Shown one piece after another: positions 44,304 through 54,212 of a stretch of DNA of 64,000 nt (the first letter of the stretch is position 1; each line of letters starts with the position of its first letter). The DNA comes from Janthinobacterium lividum (GTDB taxonomy: Bacteria; Pseudomonadota; Gammaproteobacteria; Burkholderiales; Burkholderiaceae_D), in assembly GCF_011601275.1 (NCBI RefSeq), contig NZ_JAAOLY010000001.1, forward strand, positions 372,001-436,000, read 5' to 3'. The notes below the pieces were generated by a model, which was not told the origin of the DNA, ran no database searches, and was given only the letters and a program-made list of their open reading frames with translations. The position numbers and the translations under genes were made by a program.

Positions 44304-45814
44304 CAGCGGATCACCCGGTTCCAGTCCTGCTCGAATTCATGCACGAGCGACTGGGTATTCAAGCGGTTGGGCGCCATCGGCAGCGGCTGCATGTCGGGCG
44401 GGAAGATGAACATTCCGCGCGTGGTGTCCGCATTCAGGTAGCGCATCGGCAGGCGGTAGCTGGTGGGCGGTTTGTAGTCGAGCTGGGGAGAAGCAAGGAT
44501 AAACCCCCATTCGCCGAACGAAGGCACGTAGGCGTGGTAGGGCCAGGTACGCATGCCCACTTCGCGCAGGGTCGAATTGATGGTCCAGTAGGCGTGCGGG
44601 GCAAAGAACGGCGACGTCGACTGCACCACCATCAGGCCCTTGGCCGCCAGGTGTTTTTTCACCAGGTCGTAGAACGGCACCGAATACAGTTTGCCGAGTG
44701 CGAAGCTGGACGGGTCGGGGAAATCGACAATGGCCGCGTCGAACATGTCGCCGTTGTTGCGCAGCCAGACGGCGGCATCGGCATTGACGACGGTGACGCG
44801 CTTGTCCGAGAACGAACTGTTATTCAGCTTGGCCAGTTCCGGGCGCGTGGTAAACGCGGCCGTCATGGCGGGGTCGAGGTCGACCACGGTGACGTGCTCG
44901 ATGTGGGGATAACGGAGGATTTCGCGCAGCGCCAGGCCATCGCCGCCGCCCAGCACCAGCACGCGGCGCGCCCACGGCAGCGCTTCCAGCACGGGGTGCA
45001 CCAGCGCCTCGTGGTAGCGGTACTCGTCGCGCGAGGAAAACTGCAGGTTGCCGTTGATGTACAGCCGCGTATCATCCTTCCAGTGCGTGATCACCAGGCG
45101 CTGATAGGGCGTGGTGGTGGAATACACGATCTCGTCGCCGAACAGGCCGTGTTCGCCCCAGGCCACCATGCGGTCCGACATGGCAAAGCCGGCGATCAGC
45201 ACCAGCATCACGGCGCAGGCACGCAGCAAACGCCCCGTGAGATTTTTCAGCTCGGCGCGGAACACATAAATGCTCCACAGACCCACGCCCACATTCAGCA
45301 TGCCGAACAGGAAGCCCGTGCGCACCAGGCCCAGATATGGCGACAGTACCAGCGGAAACAGCAGGGAGACGGCCAGCGCACCCAGGTAGTCGAACGTCAG
45401 CACGCGGCTGACCAGCTCGGAAAATTCCGTCTGGCGCGTGTTCAGGGCGCGCATCACCAGCGGCACTTCCATGCCAACCAGTGCGCCGATCAGGAACACC
45501 ATCACATACAATAAGGTGCGAAATGGCGCGGCCATCCACGAGAACGTCATGAACAGGACGGCGGCCGACAGGCCGCCGATCAGGCCCACGGCCAGCTCGA
45601 TGTCGACGAAGCGCGAAAGCACGTCGTCGTCCTTTACGTATTTTGAAAAGTGAGCGCCCACACCCATCGCGAACAGGTAGCAGCCTATGATGGTGGAAAA
45701 CTGCAGGATGGAGTCGCCAAGCAGGTAGCTGGACATGGCGCCAGCGATCAGTTCATACGCGAGGCCGCAGGAGGCGACCACGAAGACGGACAAAATCAGA
45801 ATCTTTTTGTTCAT
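44303..45814 (-). CDS. Membrane-anchored spermidine synthase-like aminopropyltransferase
   Basis: A 503-residue fusion of about seven transmembrane helices (roughly 5-26, 38-57, 74-96, 99-121, 143-162, 165-185 and 199-217) to a spermidine synthase-type domain. The catalytic domain has YHEALVHPVL near 267-276, SAM-site GGGDG at 289-293, VDLD at 311-314 and the DFPDPSSFALGKLYS block. The cytoplasmic E. coli SpeE has no membrane part. It is divergent from the DUF350 gene across 59 bp. The nearby SpeD could supply decarboxylated SAM. The acceptor may be a membrane or envelope molecule rather than putrescine. Confidence 0.85.
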   Translation of the reverse strand: MNKKILILSVFVVASCGLAYELIAGAMSSYLLGDSILQFSTIIGCYLFAMGVGAHFSKYVKDDDVLSRFVDIELAVGLIGGLSAAVLFMTFSWMAAPFRTLLYVMVFLIGALVGMEVPLVMRALNTRQTEFSELVSRVLTFDYLGALAVSLLFPLVLSPYLGLVRTGFLFGMLNVGVGLWSIYVFRAELKNLTGRLLRACAVMLVLIAGFAMSDRMVAWGEHGLFGDEIVYSTTTPYQRLVITHWKDDTRLYINGNLQFSSRDEYRYHEALVHPVLEALPWARRVLVLGGGDGLALREILRYPHIEHVTVVDLDPAMTAAFTTRPELAKLNNSSFSDKRVTVVNADAAVWLRNNGDMFDAAIVDFPDPSSFALGKLYSVPFYDLVKKHLAAKGLMVVQSTSPFFAPHAYWTINSTLREVGMRTWPYHAYVPSFGEWGFILASPQLDYKPPTSYRLPMRYLNADTTRGMFIFPPDMQPLPMAPNRLNTQSLVHEFEQDWNRVIR

Positions 45815-45873
45815 TGGACTTTTTTTGTTCTAATATGCGTTGACGTTATCAAATGCTCATTGCGAGGAATGCC
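45815..45873. promoter_or_regulatory. Short divergent intergenic region of the polyamine/DUF350 locus
   Basis: Only 59 bp separate the spermidine-synthase-like start from the DUF350 start. It contains TTTTTTTGTTCTAATATGCG, AT-rich for this genome, with a possible TAATAT -10 on the plus strand. The two arms probably share control from here. Confidence 0.4.
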
Positions 45874-46260
45874 GTGCCCGACATCCTAAACTATCTGATC
45901 CACCTTTTACTTGCCGCCGCGCTGCTGATTGTATTTTTTATCATCTACACGCGCGTCACGCCGTATAACGAAGTACTGCTGATCCGCCAGGGCAACCAGG
46001 CGGCGGCCCTGTCGCTGGGCGGCGCCATGCTGGGCTTTTCCGCCACCATCGCCTCGTCCCTGATGCACACGGCCGGCTACCAGCAATTCTTCGCCTGGGC
46101 CTTTGGCGCCATGGTGGTGCAATTGCTCGCCTATGTGGTCACCACGCGATTGCTGCGCATGTCGAAGGACCAGATCGAATCGAACAACAGCGCCTTCGGC
46201 GGCCTGCTGGCCGCCATTTCCCTGTCGATCGGCGCCATCAACGCCGCCTGCATTTCCTGA
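45874..46260 (+). CDS. DUF350 domain-containing membrane protein
   Basis: A 128-residue protein with four predicted helices. The hydrophobic blocks run VPDILNYLIHLLLAAALLIVFFIIY, SLGGAMLGFSATIASSLMH, FFAWAFGAMVVQLLAYVVTTRLL and NSAFGGLLAAISLSIGAINAACIS, the DUF350 pattern. GTG 45874 is preferred because AGGA lies six bases before it; an in-frame ATG at 45853 lacks a ribosome-binding site. It begins the plus-strand arm with the SPFH, DUF4178, Gly-rich and SpeD genes. The family function is unknown. Confidence 0.82.
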   Translation: MPDILNYLIHLLLAAALLIVFFIIYTRVTPYNEVLLIRQGNQAAALSLGGAMLGFSATIASSLMHTAGYQQFFAWAFGAMVVQLLAYVVTTRLLRMSKDQIESNNSAFGGLLAAISLSIGAINAACIS

Positions 46261-46288
46261 CGTTTTTACCTCATTCAAGGACACCATC

Positions 46289-47317
46289 ATGAGCCTCGGC
46301 AGCTTTATAAAGAAGCAGTTTATCGACGTACTGCAGTGGAACGAAGAGACGGAAGGCGTACTGGCCTGGCGTTTTCCCATGCAGGATTTCGAGATCCAGA
46401 ACGGCGCCATCCTGAATGTGCGCGAATCGCAGGTCGCCGTCTTCGTCAATGAAGGCAAGATCGCCGACGTCTTCGGTCCCGGCACGCACAAGCTGACGAC
46501 GCAAACCTTGCCATTGCTGACCAACCTGAAAAACTGGGACAAGCTGTTCGACTCGCCGTTCAAGTCGGACGTGTATTACTTCAGCACGCGCGTGCAGACT
46601 GGCCGCAAGTGGGGCACGCCGCAGCCGATCACCATCCGCGACAAGGATTTCGACATGATCCGTGTGCGCGCCTTCGGCATGTACTCGTACCGCATCGCCG
46701 ACGCCCGCACCTTCTTCACCGAGATCAGCGGCACGCGCGAAGTCTATACGCGCGACGAGGTGGAAGATCAGCTGCGCGGCATTCTGATGTCGAGCATGGC
46801 CAGCTCGCTGGGCGGCGCGAATGTCCCCTTCCTCGACATGGCGGCCAACCAGGCCCTGATGGCGCAGGAAGTCAAGGATGGCCTGACGCAGGCGTTTGCC
46901 CGCTACGGCGTGGGCCTCGATGAATTCAACGTGGCCAGCATCAGCCTGCCGGAGGAATTGCAGGCGGCGCTCGACGAACGCATCTCGGCCGGCATGAAGG
47001 GCGGCCTGGGTGCCGACAAGATGAGCGGCTACACGAAATTCCAGGTGGCCAACGCGATCCCGCTGGCGGCGCAAAACGAAGGCGGCATGGCCGGCATCGG
47101 TGCGGGACTGGGCGCCGGACTGTCGATCGGCCAGGTGATGGCGCAAAGCATGGGCGGCGCGCTGCAGCAGCAGGCGCCGGCGGCGCCGCCAGCCCCCGTG
47201 GAAGAACCTATCGAAGCGCGCCTGGAAAAACTCAAGGGGCTGCTGGACAAGGGGCTCATTTCGCCGGCCGACTACGACGGCGCCAAGGCTGAACTGCTGA
47301 AAAAACTGATCGGCTAA
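46289..47317 (+). CDS. SPFH-domain protein with C-terminal SHOCT-like segment
   Basis: A 342-residue protein of the SPFH-domain group often annotated as virion core protein. The N-terminal SLGSFIKKQFIDVLQWNEETEGVLAWRFP and ILNVRESQVAVFVNEGKIADVFGPGTHKL are the usual opening. The SPFH core with DEVEDQLRGILMSSMASSLG runs to about 260. A Gly/Ala-rich linker and a C-terminal RLEKLKGLLDKGLISPADYDGAKAELLKKL SHOCT-type motif end it. AAGGA precedes ATG 46289. SPFH proteins form oligomers on membranes, so this is a likely membrane scaffold for the locus. Confidence 0.83.
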   Translation: MSLGSFIKKQFIDVLQWNEETEGVLAWRFPMQDFEIQNGAILNVRESQVAVFVNEGKIADVFGPGTHKLTTQTLPLLTNLKNWDKLFDSPFKSDVYYFSTRVQTGRKWGTPQPITIRDKDFDMIRVRAFGMYSYRIADARTFFTEISGTREVYTRDEVEDQLRGILMSSMASSLGGANVPFLDMAANQALMAQEVKDGLTQAFARYGVGLDEFNVASISLPEELQAALDERISAGMKGGLGADKMSGYTKFQVANAIPLAAQNEGGMAGIGAGLGAGLSIGQVMAQSMGGALQQQAPAAPPAPVEEPIEARLEKLKGLLDKGLISPADYDGAKAELLKKLIG

Positions 47318-47327
47318 GCGCGACTGC

Positions 47328-48791
47328 ATGCAAACTGTTTCCTGTCCCAGCTGCGGCGCGGAAGTCCGTTTCCGCTCGCACGCTTCCGTGCTCACCGTGT
47401 GCGAGTACTGCCACAGCACCATCCTCAAGGACGCCGATTCCGTCAGGGACGTGGGCAAGATGTCGGCCGTCCTGGAAGACTATTCACCGATCCAGATCGG
47501 CACGGACGGCGTGCACGATGGCCAGCACTTCACCGTCGTCGGCCGCATCCAGCAGCGCTACAGCGCCGGCACGTGGAACGAGTGGTATCTGCTGTTCGAT
47601 GACGCCAGCACGGCCTGGCTGGGCGACTCGTCCGGCCTGTACACCCTGACGCGCGAACGCAGCACGCAAGACGCCCTGCCCGCCTTTGGCGAGCTGGCGC
47701 CAGGCAAGCGCTACACGATCTGTGGCGAACCGTACACGGCGGCCGAGATCCGCAACGCCGAATGCATCGCCGGCCAGGGTGAATTGCCGTTCAAGGTGGG
47801 CGCCGGCTGGCGCATCCAGGTGGCGGACTTCCGCAACTACGCCAGCTTTGTCACGCTCGACTACACGGATGGCCCGCAACCGGTCGTCTACCAGGGCGTC
47901 GCCGTCACCCTGGACGGTTTGAAGTGCCAGCTGCTGCGCGACGACGACGCCATCGCCAAGAGCGCCGGCAAGTATCGCGGCAAGCTCGATGCGCTCGACT
48001 GCCCTTCCTGCGGCAACGGCATCCACTATGTGCCCGGCGCGGCGGCGCAACTCGTGTGCCCCGCCTGCCACGCGCAGCTCGACGCCAGCGGCCCGGAAGC
48101 GCAGGTACTGGCCATCGGCAAGCAGGTGCACGACAACGCCGACATTTCCCTGGAACTGGGCGCCAGCGCGAAGATCAGCAATGTCGACTTCACGGTGATC
48201 GGCATGATGCGCCGTGCCGACGACGAAGGCAGCGAGTGGAACGAATACCTGCTGTACAACGCGCGCGCCGGCTTCTTCTGGCTGGTGGAGACGGACGATG
48301 GCTGGTCGCGCTCGAACGTGCTGCCGAACTGGCCCAACTGGACGTCGCTGGACGCCGATACCTGCACGCTCGACGGCGCCACCTATCGCAAACTGTATGA
48401 CTACGGCTCGCAAGTCGTGTATGCGGCCGGTGCCTTCAACTGGAAAGTGGCTGTCGGCGACAGCACGCACGTGCATGAATTCGAGCAGGGACAGACCAAG
48501 CTGGCGGCGGAAATCACCGGCGAGGAAATGACCTGGTCGCGCTCCGTCCCCGTCGCCTATGACCAGATGGCCGCCTGGTTCGGCGCCTCCTTCCATGGCG
48601 GCGACCAGGTGCACAATATCCAGCTGAGCCACCGCGGCATCGCCAAGGTCTTCATCGTCATCGTACTGGTCTTGAATGCGATCCCGATGTTCGTCTCGTT
48701 CTCCAGCACCTTGATGTGGAGTTTGCTGGGCTGCCTGGCGCTGTTCCTGCCTGCCGCTTTCCTCGACAAGAATGCAAAGAATCCCCCATGA
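47328..48791 (+). CDS. DUF4178 domain protein with two zinc ribbons and C-terminal membrane anchor
   Basis: A 487-residue protein. Residues 6-28 carry CPSC...CEYC (C6, C9, C25, C28) and a second zinc ribbon CPSCGNGIHYVP...CPACHAQL lies near 224-247. Two DUF4178-like units follow these ribbons; each contains the motif F.VVGR/VIG and EWNEWYLLFDD or EWNEYLLYNAR, pointing to an internal duplication. Two C-terminal helices (VFIVIVLVLNAIPMFVSF and LMWSLLGCLALFLPAAFL) anchor it. It begins 10 bp after the SPFH gene and overlaps the Gly-rich gene by ATGA. The family has no proven function. Confidence 0.82.
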   Translation: MQTVSCPSCGAEVRFRSHASVLTVCEYCHSTILKDADSVRDVGKMSAVLEDYSPIQIGTDGVHDGQHFTVVGRIQQRYSAGTWNEWYLLFDDASTAWLGDSSGLYTLTRERSTQDALPAFGELAPGKRYTICGEPYTAAEIRNAECIAGQGELPFKVGAGWRIQVADFRNYASFVTLDYTDGPQPVVYQGVAVTLDGLKCQLLRDDDAIAKSAGKYRGKLDALDCPSCGNGIHYVPGAAAQLVCPACHAQLDASGPEAQVLAIGKQVHDNADISLELGASAKISNVDFTVIGMMRRADDEGSEWNEYLLYNARAGFFWLVETDDGWSRSNVLPNWPNWTSLDADTCTLDGATYRKLYDYGSQVVYAAGAFNWKVAVGDSTHVHEFEQGQTKLAAEITGEEMTWSRSVPVAYDQMAAWFGASFHGGDQVHNIQLSHRGIAKVFIVIVLVLNAIPMFVSFSSTLMWSLLGCLALFLPAAFLDKNAKNPP

Positions 48792-48976
48792 GTAAATATG
48801 TGATCTATGCCCTGATGGTGACCTTCAGTGTCACGGCCGCCAACTGGGTGCGCATGTTCAAGGTGGCCGGCAGCAGCAGCGGCAGCAGCTGGAGTTCGCG
48901 CACGGGCACCGGCGGCGGCAGCTACGGCGGTGGTTATGGCGGCGGCTCCGGCGGCGGTGGCGGGAGTCACAAATAA
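48788..48976 (+). CDS. Small membrane protein with Gly/Ser-rich tail
   Basis: A 62-residue protein whose ATG overlaps the DUF4178 stop (ATGA), which fixes the start. An N-terminal helix (YVIYALMVTFSVTAANWV) is followed by RMFKVAGSSSGSSW and a low-complexity Gly/Ser/Tyr tail ending GGGGGSHK. The tail is rich enough in glycine to be flexible or disordered. It lies 2 bp before speD. I know no function for such a protein. It would be missed by similarity searches because of its composition. Confidence 0.72.
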   Translation: MSKYVIYALMVTFSVTAANWVRMFKVAGSSSGSSWSSRTGTGGGSYGGGYGGGSGGGGGSHK

Positions 48977-48978
48977 GC

Positions 48979-49350
48979 ATGGCGTCCACACCGCATCTGC
49001 CCCTGGGCATCCATCTGCTGGCCGACCTGTCGGGCATCGCGCCGGCCCCCCTGCGCGATTGCGCGGCGCTCGAGCGCCTGCTGCGCAACGCCGCCGTCGC
49101 GGCCGGCGCGCAAGTACTGCACGGCCATTTCCACAGCTTTGGCCCGGGCCAGGGCGTCACGGGCGTGCTGCTGCTGGCCGAGTCGCACATCTCGCTGCAT
49201 ACCTGGCCCGAGGTCGGCTTTGCCGCCGTCGACATCTTCATGTGCGGCGCGGCGCGGCCGCAGCTGGCGCTGGACATCATCAAGGATGCGCTGCAGGCAG
49301 CGCATTGCCAGCTGCAGTCCGTACGGCGCGCGCCGCCCGGGCATTCCTAG
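48979..49350 (+). CDS. speD: S-adenosylmethionine decarboxylase proenzyme
   Basis: A 123-residue bacterial class 1B-type SpeD, which makes decarboxylated SAM, the aminopropyl donor for spermidine synthase. It self-cleaves to form a pyruvoyl group: the site AESHISLHTWPE has Glu68-Ser69, with Ser69 as the pyruvoyl precursor. His74 and Cys89 (in FMCG) match the processing and catalytic residues of the Thermotoga enzyme, so it should be active. It is the last gene of the plus-strand arm and lies 2 bp after the Gly-rich gene. Confidence 0.92.
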   Translation: MASTPHLPLGIHLLADLSGIAPAPLRDCAALERLLRNAAVAAGAQVLHGHFHSFGPGQGVTGVLLLAESHISLHTWPEVGFAAVDIFMCGAARPQLALDIIKDALQAAHCQLQSVRRAPPGHS

Positions 49351-49412
49351 CGTCTGGTGGATCGCGTGGGGATCGCTTACACTGTCGGCTCATTCCCCCA
49401 ACCGTGACTCCC

Positions 49413-49967
49413 ATGCGCCGTTCCGCCCTCCTTGCCCTGCCCCTGCTGCTGCTGGTTTCCGCCTGCGATGACTACACGGCGCCCAGCCTGTATCAGGCCA
49501 CCACGCCCGAGTGCAAGACGTGGACGGAGGGCTCGCGTTTCGAGCTGCCGCGCGGTATCAGCATCTACGCCACGCCGCCCGTCACCCTGAAGGAAGGCGG
49601 CACGGAGCTGGCGCTGATTTTTACTTTGCCCGTCGGTACGCAAACCAGTTTTACGCGCCTGTCCTTTCTGCTGGAAGAACCGAAACAGCCGCCCTTCGCG
49701 CAAGCCAAGATACTCACCATTTACCAGCGCGGCATGAACCAGAAGGCGGAGATCGTCGACGTCATCGAGCAGCTGCCCATGATGTTTTCCGCCGTCGGCA
49801 ACAGTAAGGAAACCCAGTGGCGCCTGCGGTTGCAACTGCCGCGCCAGCTGCCGCAGCGCTTTGATCTGTCGATGCCTGACATGCTCGTCGGCGGCAAGCG
49901 CTATCCGGTGCGCACGTTTACGTACCGCTATTTCCCCGAGCGCCAGGCTTACGGCATGTGCAGCTAA
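49413..49967 (+). CDS. Putative lipoprotein of unknown function
   Basis: A 184-residue exported protein. The N-terminus RRSALLALPLLLLVSAC is a lipoprotein signal with the lipid-modified Cys18 in LVSAC. The mature part (CDDYTAPSLYQATTPECKTWTEG...) has three further cysteines at the ends and no domain I recognise. It is probably outer-membrane anchored because Asp follows the cysteine, although CDD could favour inner-membrane retention. It is 62 bp after speD, so it may or may not belong to that operon. Confidence 0.7.
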   Translation: MRRSALLALPLLLLVSACDDYTAPSLYQATTPECKTWTEGSRFELPRGISIYATPPVTLKEGGTELALIFTLPVGTQTSFTRLSFLLEEPKQPPFAQAKILTIYQRGMNQKAEIVDVIEQLPMMFSAVGNSKETQWRLRLQLPRQLPQRFDLSMPDMLVGGKRYPVRTFTYRYFPERQAYGMCS

Positions 49968-50042
49968 GCCACAGCTTCTGTTGACGGCGGCGCAGGCCGC
50001 TGGCACACTGGTGTTTTCCATCACACAACAGGAGTAGACAAC

Positions 50043-50081
50043 ATGCGCCATTCGGATACTGCCGTGCTGTCGGCTGCCTGA
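50043..50081 (+). CDS. Short upstream ORF (possible leader peptide) of rsgA
   Basis: ATG 50043 starts a 12-codon frame MRHSDTAVLSAA ending in TGA. AGGAG lies at optimal distance upstream, far better than most ribosome-binding sites in the window. It lies 159 bp before rsgA and before three consecutive hairpins, the usual layout of a translated attenuation leader. No codon run in it points to a specific amino acid. Confidence 0.5.
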   Translation: MRHSDTAVLSAA

Positions 50082-50159
50082 TCACCGTTTTTCCCCGCTA
50101 AGCCTTTTAGCCCGCAATTCCCATACGCTGATCGCGTAGCCGACTTCCTTTCTTTCGTG

Positions 50160-50215
50160 CCAGTCAAAGCGACTGGCGGTGCCTGCACGCGCAGGCGACA
50201 TGTCCGCACGCGGAC
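50160..50215 (+). promoter_or_regulatory. Three-hairpin structured leader of rsgA
   Basis: Successive hairpins are CCAGTC/GACTGG (50160-50176), GCCTGC/GCAGGC with loop ACGC (50181-50196) and GTCCG/CGGAC with loop CACG (50202-50215). They lie between the short ORF and the rsgA start. They could be a regulated RNA, for example one coupled to translation of the short ORF. I cannot match them to a known riboswitch class. Confidence 0.45.
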
Positions 50216-50239
50216 GACAGAATCTGGAATCACGCTACC

Positions 50240-51304
50240 ATGATCGCATTCGATTTTGCGCAACTACGCCTTATTGGGCTGCAGCAGGCCATCGCCAGCG
50301 CAGCCACCCAACTCGACATCTCTTCCCCCGCCGCGCAACTGATGCGCGTTTGCGCCGTGCACCGCGACAGCATCATCGTGCACGACGGCAGCCTGGAACA
50401 CCCGGCACAAATCCTGCCGCGCCTGCTGCACCAGCTGCAGCAACACGACACCATCCTTGCCGTCGGCGACTGGGTCGCCGCCGAATACGATGGTCACGGC
50501 ACGCTGTGGATAACGGCACACTTATCCCCAGTCACGCAAATCGCCCGGCGCGGCAATGACGGCCGTCGCCAGGCACTGGCCAGCAATGTCGATACGGCCC
50601 TGCTGGTGATGGGACTGGACGAAGATTTTAATCCGCGCCGCCTCGAGCGTTATCTGTCCATCGTGCTGGCGGCGCAAGTGACGCCCGTGGTGGTGCTGAG
50701 CAAGGCCGACGTGGCCGACGACGTACCGGGCAAGCTGGCGCAGCTCAGAGAACGCCTGCCGCCCCACGTGCCCCTGTTTGCCATCGATACGCGCCATGCG
50801 TATGACGTGGCCATCCTGGAACCCTGGTTGAGCACCGGCCAGACCCTGGTGCTGCTCGGTTCATCGGGCGCCGGCAAGTCCAGCCTGACCAATACTTTAT
50901 GCGCGACGGAGCAGGCAACCAACGGCGTGCGCCATGGCGACGGACGCGGGCGCCACACGACGACGGCCCGCTCGCTGCACCTGTGTACCAGCGGCGCCTG
51001 CATCATCGACACGCCGGGGCTGCGCAGCTGGCGCGCCGATGCCGATGCGCAAACCTTGGCAGCCACGTTTGACGACATCGCGGCGCTGGCGGCAACATGC
51101 CAGTTCCGCGATTGCCGGCATGCCAGCGAACCCGGTTGCGCCGTGCGCGGCGCCGTCGATGGGGACCGCCTGCGCAATTATCACAAGCTGCTGCGCGACG
51201 CCCGGCGCAGCGAGGAGACGCCGCTCGAGCGCATCGCCGCGCGCGCCAAGTGGAAGACGATATTGAAGGCGGGGCTGGAAAGGGGAAAGGACAAACGCCG
51301 CTAA
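50240..51304 (+). CDS. rsgA: Ribosome small subunit-dependent GTPase A
   Basis: A 354-residue circularly permuted GTPase that checks late 30S maturation. An OB-fold-like N-terminus is followed by the permuted G motifs: G4 VVLSKADV near 150, then G1 LLGSSGAGKSSLTN, G2 and G3 (DTPGLRSWR). A C-terminal zinc-binding CQFRDCRHASEPGCAV completes it. All motifs are intact. The product begins MIAFDFAQLRLIG, longer than usual at the N-terminus, and the 5' region includes an unusual structured leader. It is convergent with atpC across a shared terminator. Confidence 0.92.
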   Translation: MIAFDFAQLRLIGLQQAIASAATQLDISSPAAQLMRVCAVHRDSIIVHDGSLEHPAQILPRLLHQLQQHDTILAVGDWVAAEYDGHGTLWITAHLSPVTQIARRGNDGRRQALASNVDTALLVMGLDEDFNPRRLERYLSIVLAAQVTPVVVLSKADVADDVPGKLAQLRERLPPHVPLFAIDTRHAYDVAILEPWLSTGQTLVLLGSSGAGKSSLTNTLCATEQATNGVRHGDGRGRHTTTARSLHLCTSGACIIDTPGLRSWRADADAQTLAATFDDIAALAATCQFRDCRHASEPGCAVRGAVDGDRLRNYHKLLRDARRSEETPLERIAARAKWKTILKAGLERGKDKRR

Positions 51305-51312
51305 TTTTTGCT

Positions 51313-51342
51313 GAAAAAAAAAGGCAGCCCGAAGGCTGCCTT
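51313..51342. terminator. Bidirectional terminator between rsgA and atpC
   Basis: AAGGCAGCC (51321-51329) and GGCTGCCTT (51334-51342) pair across CGAA. The plus side is followed by TTTCTT, and on the minus side the poly-A at 51313-51322 becomes a U-run. It can therefore stop both rsgA and the atp operon. Confidence 0.88.
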
Positions 51343-51362
51343 TCTTGCGCGGCGCAAATTGA

Positions 51363-51782
51363 TTAAATCTTGCGCAGCTTCTGGATCGCTGCCAGTTGCG
51401 CAATCGCGCTGGCCAGCTCGGCTTGCGCTTGCGCGTAGTCGATGCCCGAATCCTTGTTGTGGATATTTTCTTCCGCCAACTTCTTCGCTTCCAGCGCTTT
51501 CGCTTCGTCGAGGTCGTGACCGCGGATCGCGGTATCGGCCAGGACGGTCACGGTATCCGGTTGCACTTCCAGCAGGCCGCCGGCAACGAAGACGAACTCT
51601 TCTTCTGCCTGGCCGACTACCTTGATGCGGACCGCGCCCGGACGGATGCGGGTAATCAAAGGCGTGTGGCGTGGGTAGATACCCAGCTCGCCCTGTTCAC
51701 CCGGCAACGCGACGAATTCTGCTTCACCTGAAAAAATCAGTTCTTCAGCGGAAACCACGTCAACGTGAATTGTGTGTGCCAT
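51363..51782 (-). CDS. atpC: ATP synthase epsilon subunit
   Basis: A 139-residue F1 subunit that contacts gamma and the c-ring and regulates ATP hydrolysis. The N-terminal beta-barrel ([38 protein letters not shown]) and C-terminal two-helix hairpin ([25 protein letters not shown]) are normal. It is the last gene of the operon, 62 bp after atpD. Confidence 0.96.
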   Translation of the reverse strand: MAHTIHVDVVSAEELIFSGEAEFVALPGEQGELGIYPRHTPLITRIRPGAVRIKVVGQAEEEFVFVAGGLLEVQPDTVTVLADTAIRGHDLDEAKALEAKKLAEENIHNKDSGIDYAQAQAELASAIAQLAAIQKLRKI

Positions 51783-51844
51783 GTGTGTCCTATCGGGTTG
51801 AAGAACCCCGCCTTCTGAGGGGCGGGGTTAGGCCCAGACTTAAC

Positions 51845-54150
<2,306 letters not shown>

Positions 54151-54212
54151 GAGTCCTTACTCCTTCTGCGCGTAGGGCGGCGCCTCACTCGAGGTGGGCG
54201 CCGCCTGGCCGC

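Noticed and set aside
50160-50215. rsgA leader hairpins as a second guanidine-II riboswitch
   Set aside because: The loops read ACGC and CACG rather than ACGR, and the downstream gene is unrelated to guanidine. The match with the real riboswitch at 63480 is only superficial.
50504-50530. DnaA-box-like TGTGGATAA and a TTATCCCCA beside it
   Set aside because: Both lie inside the conserved coding part of rsgA, with no cluster of further boxes or AT-rich unwinding region nearby, so this is chance.
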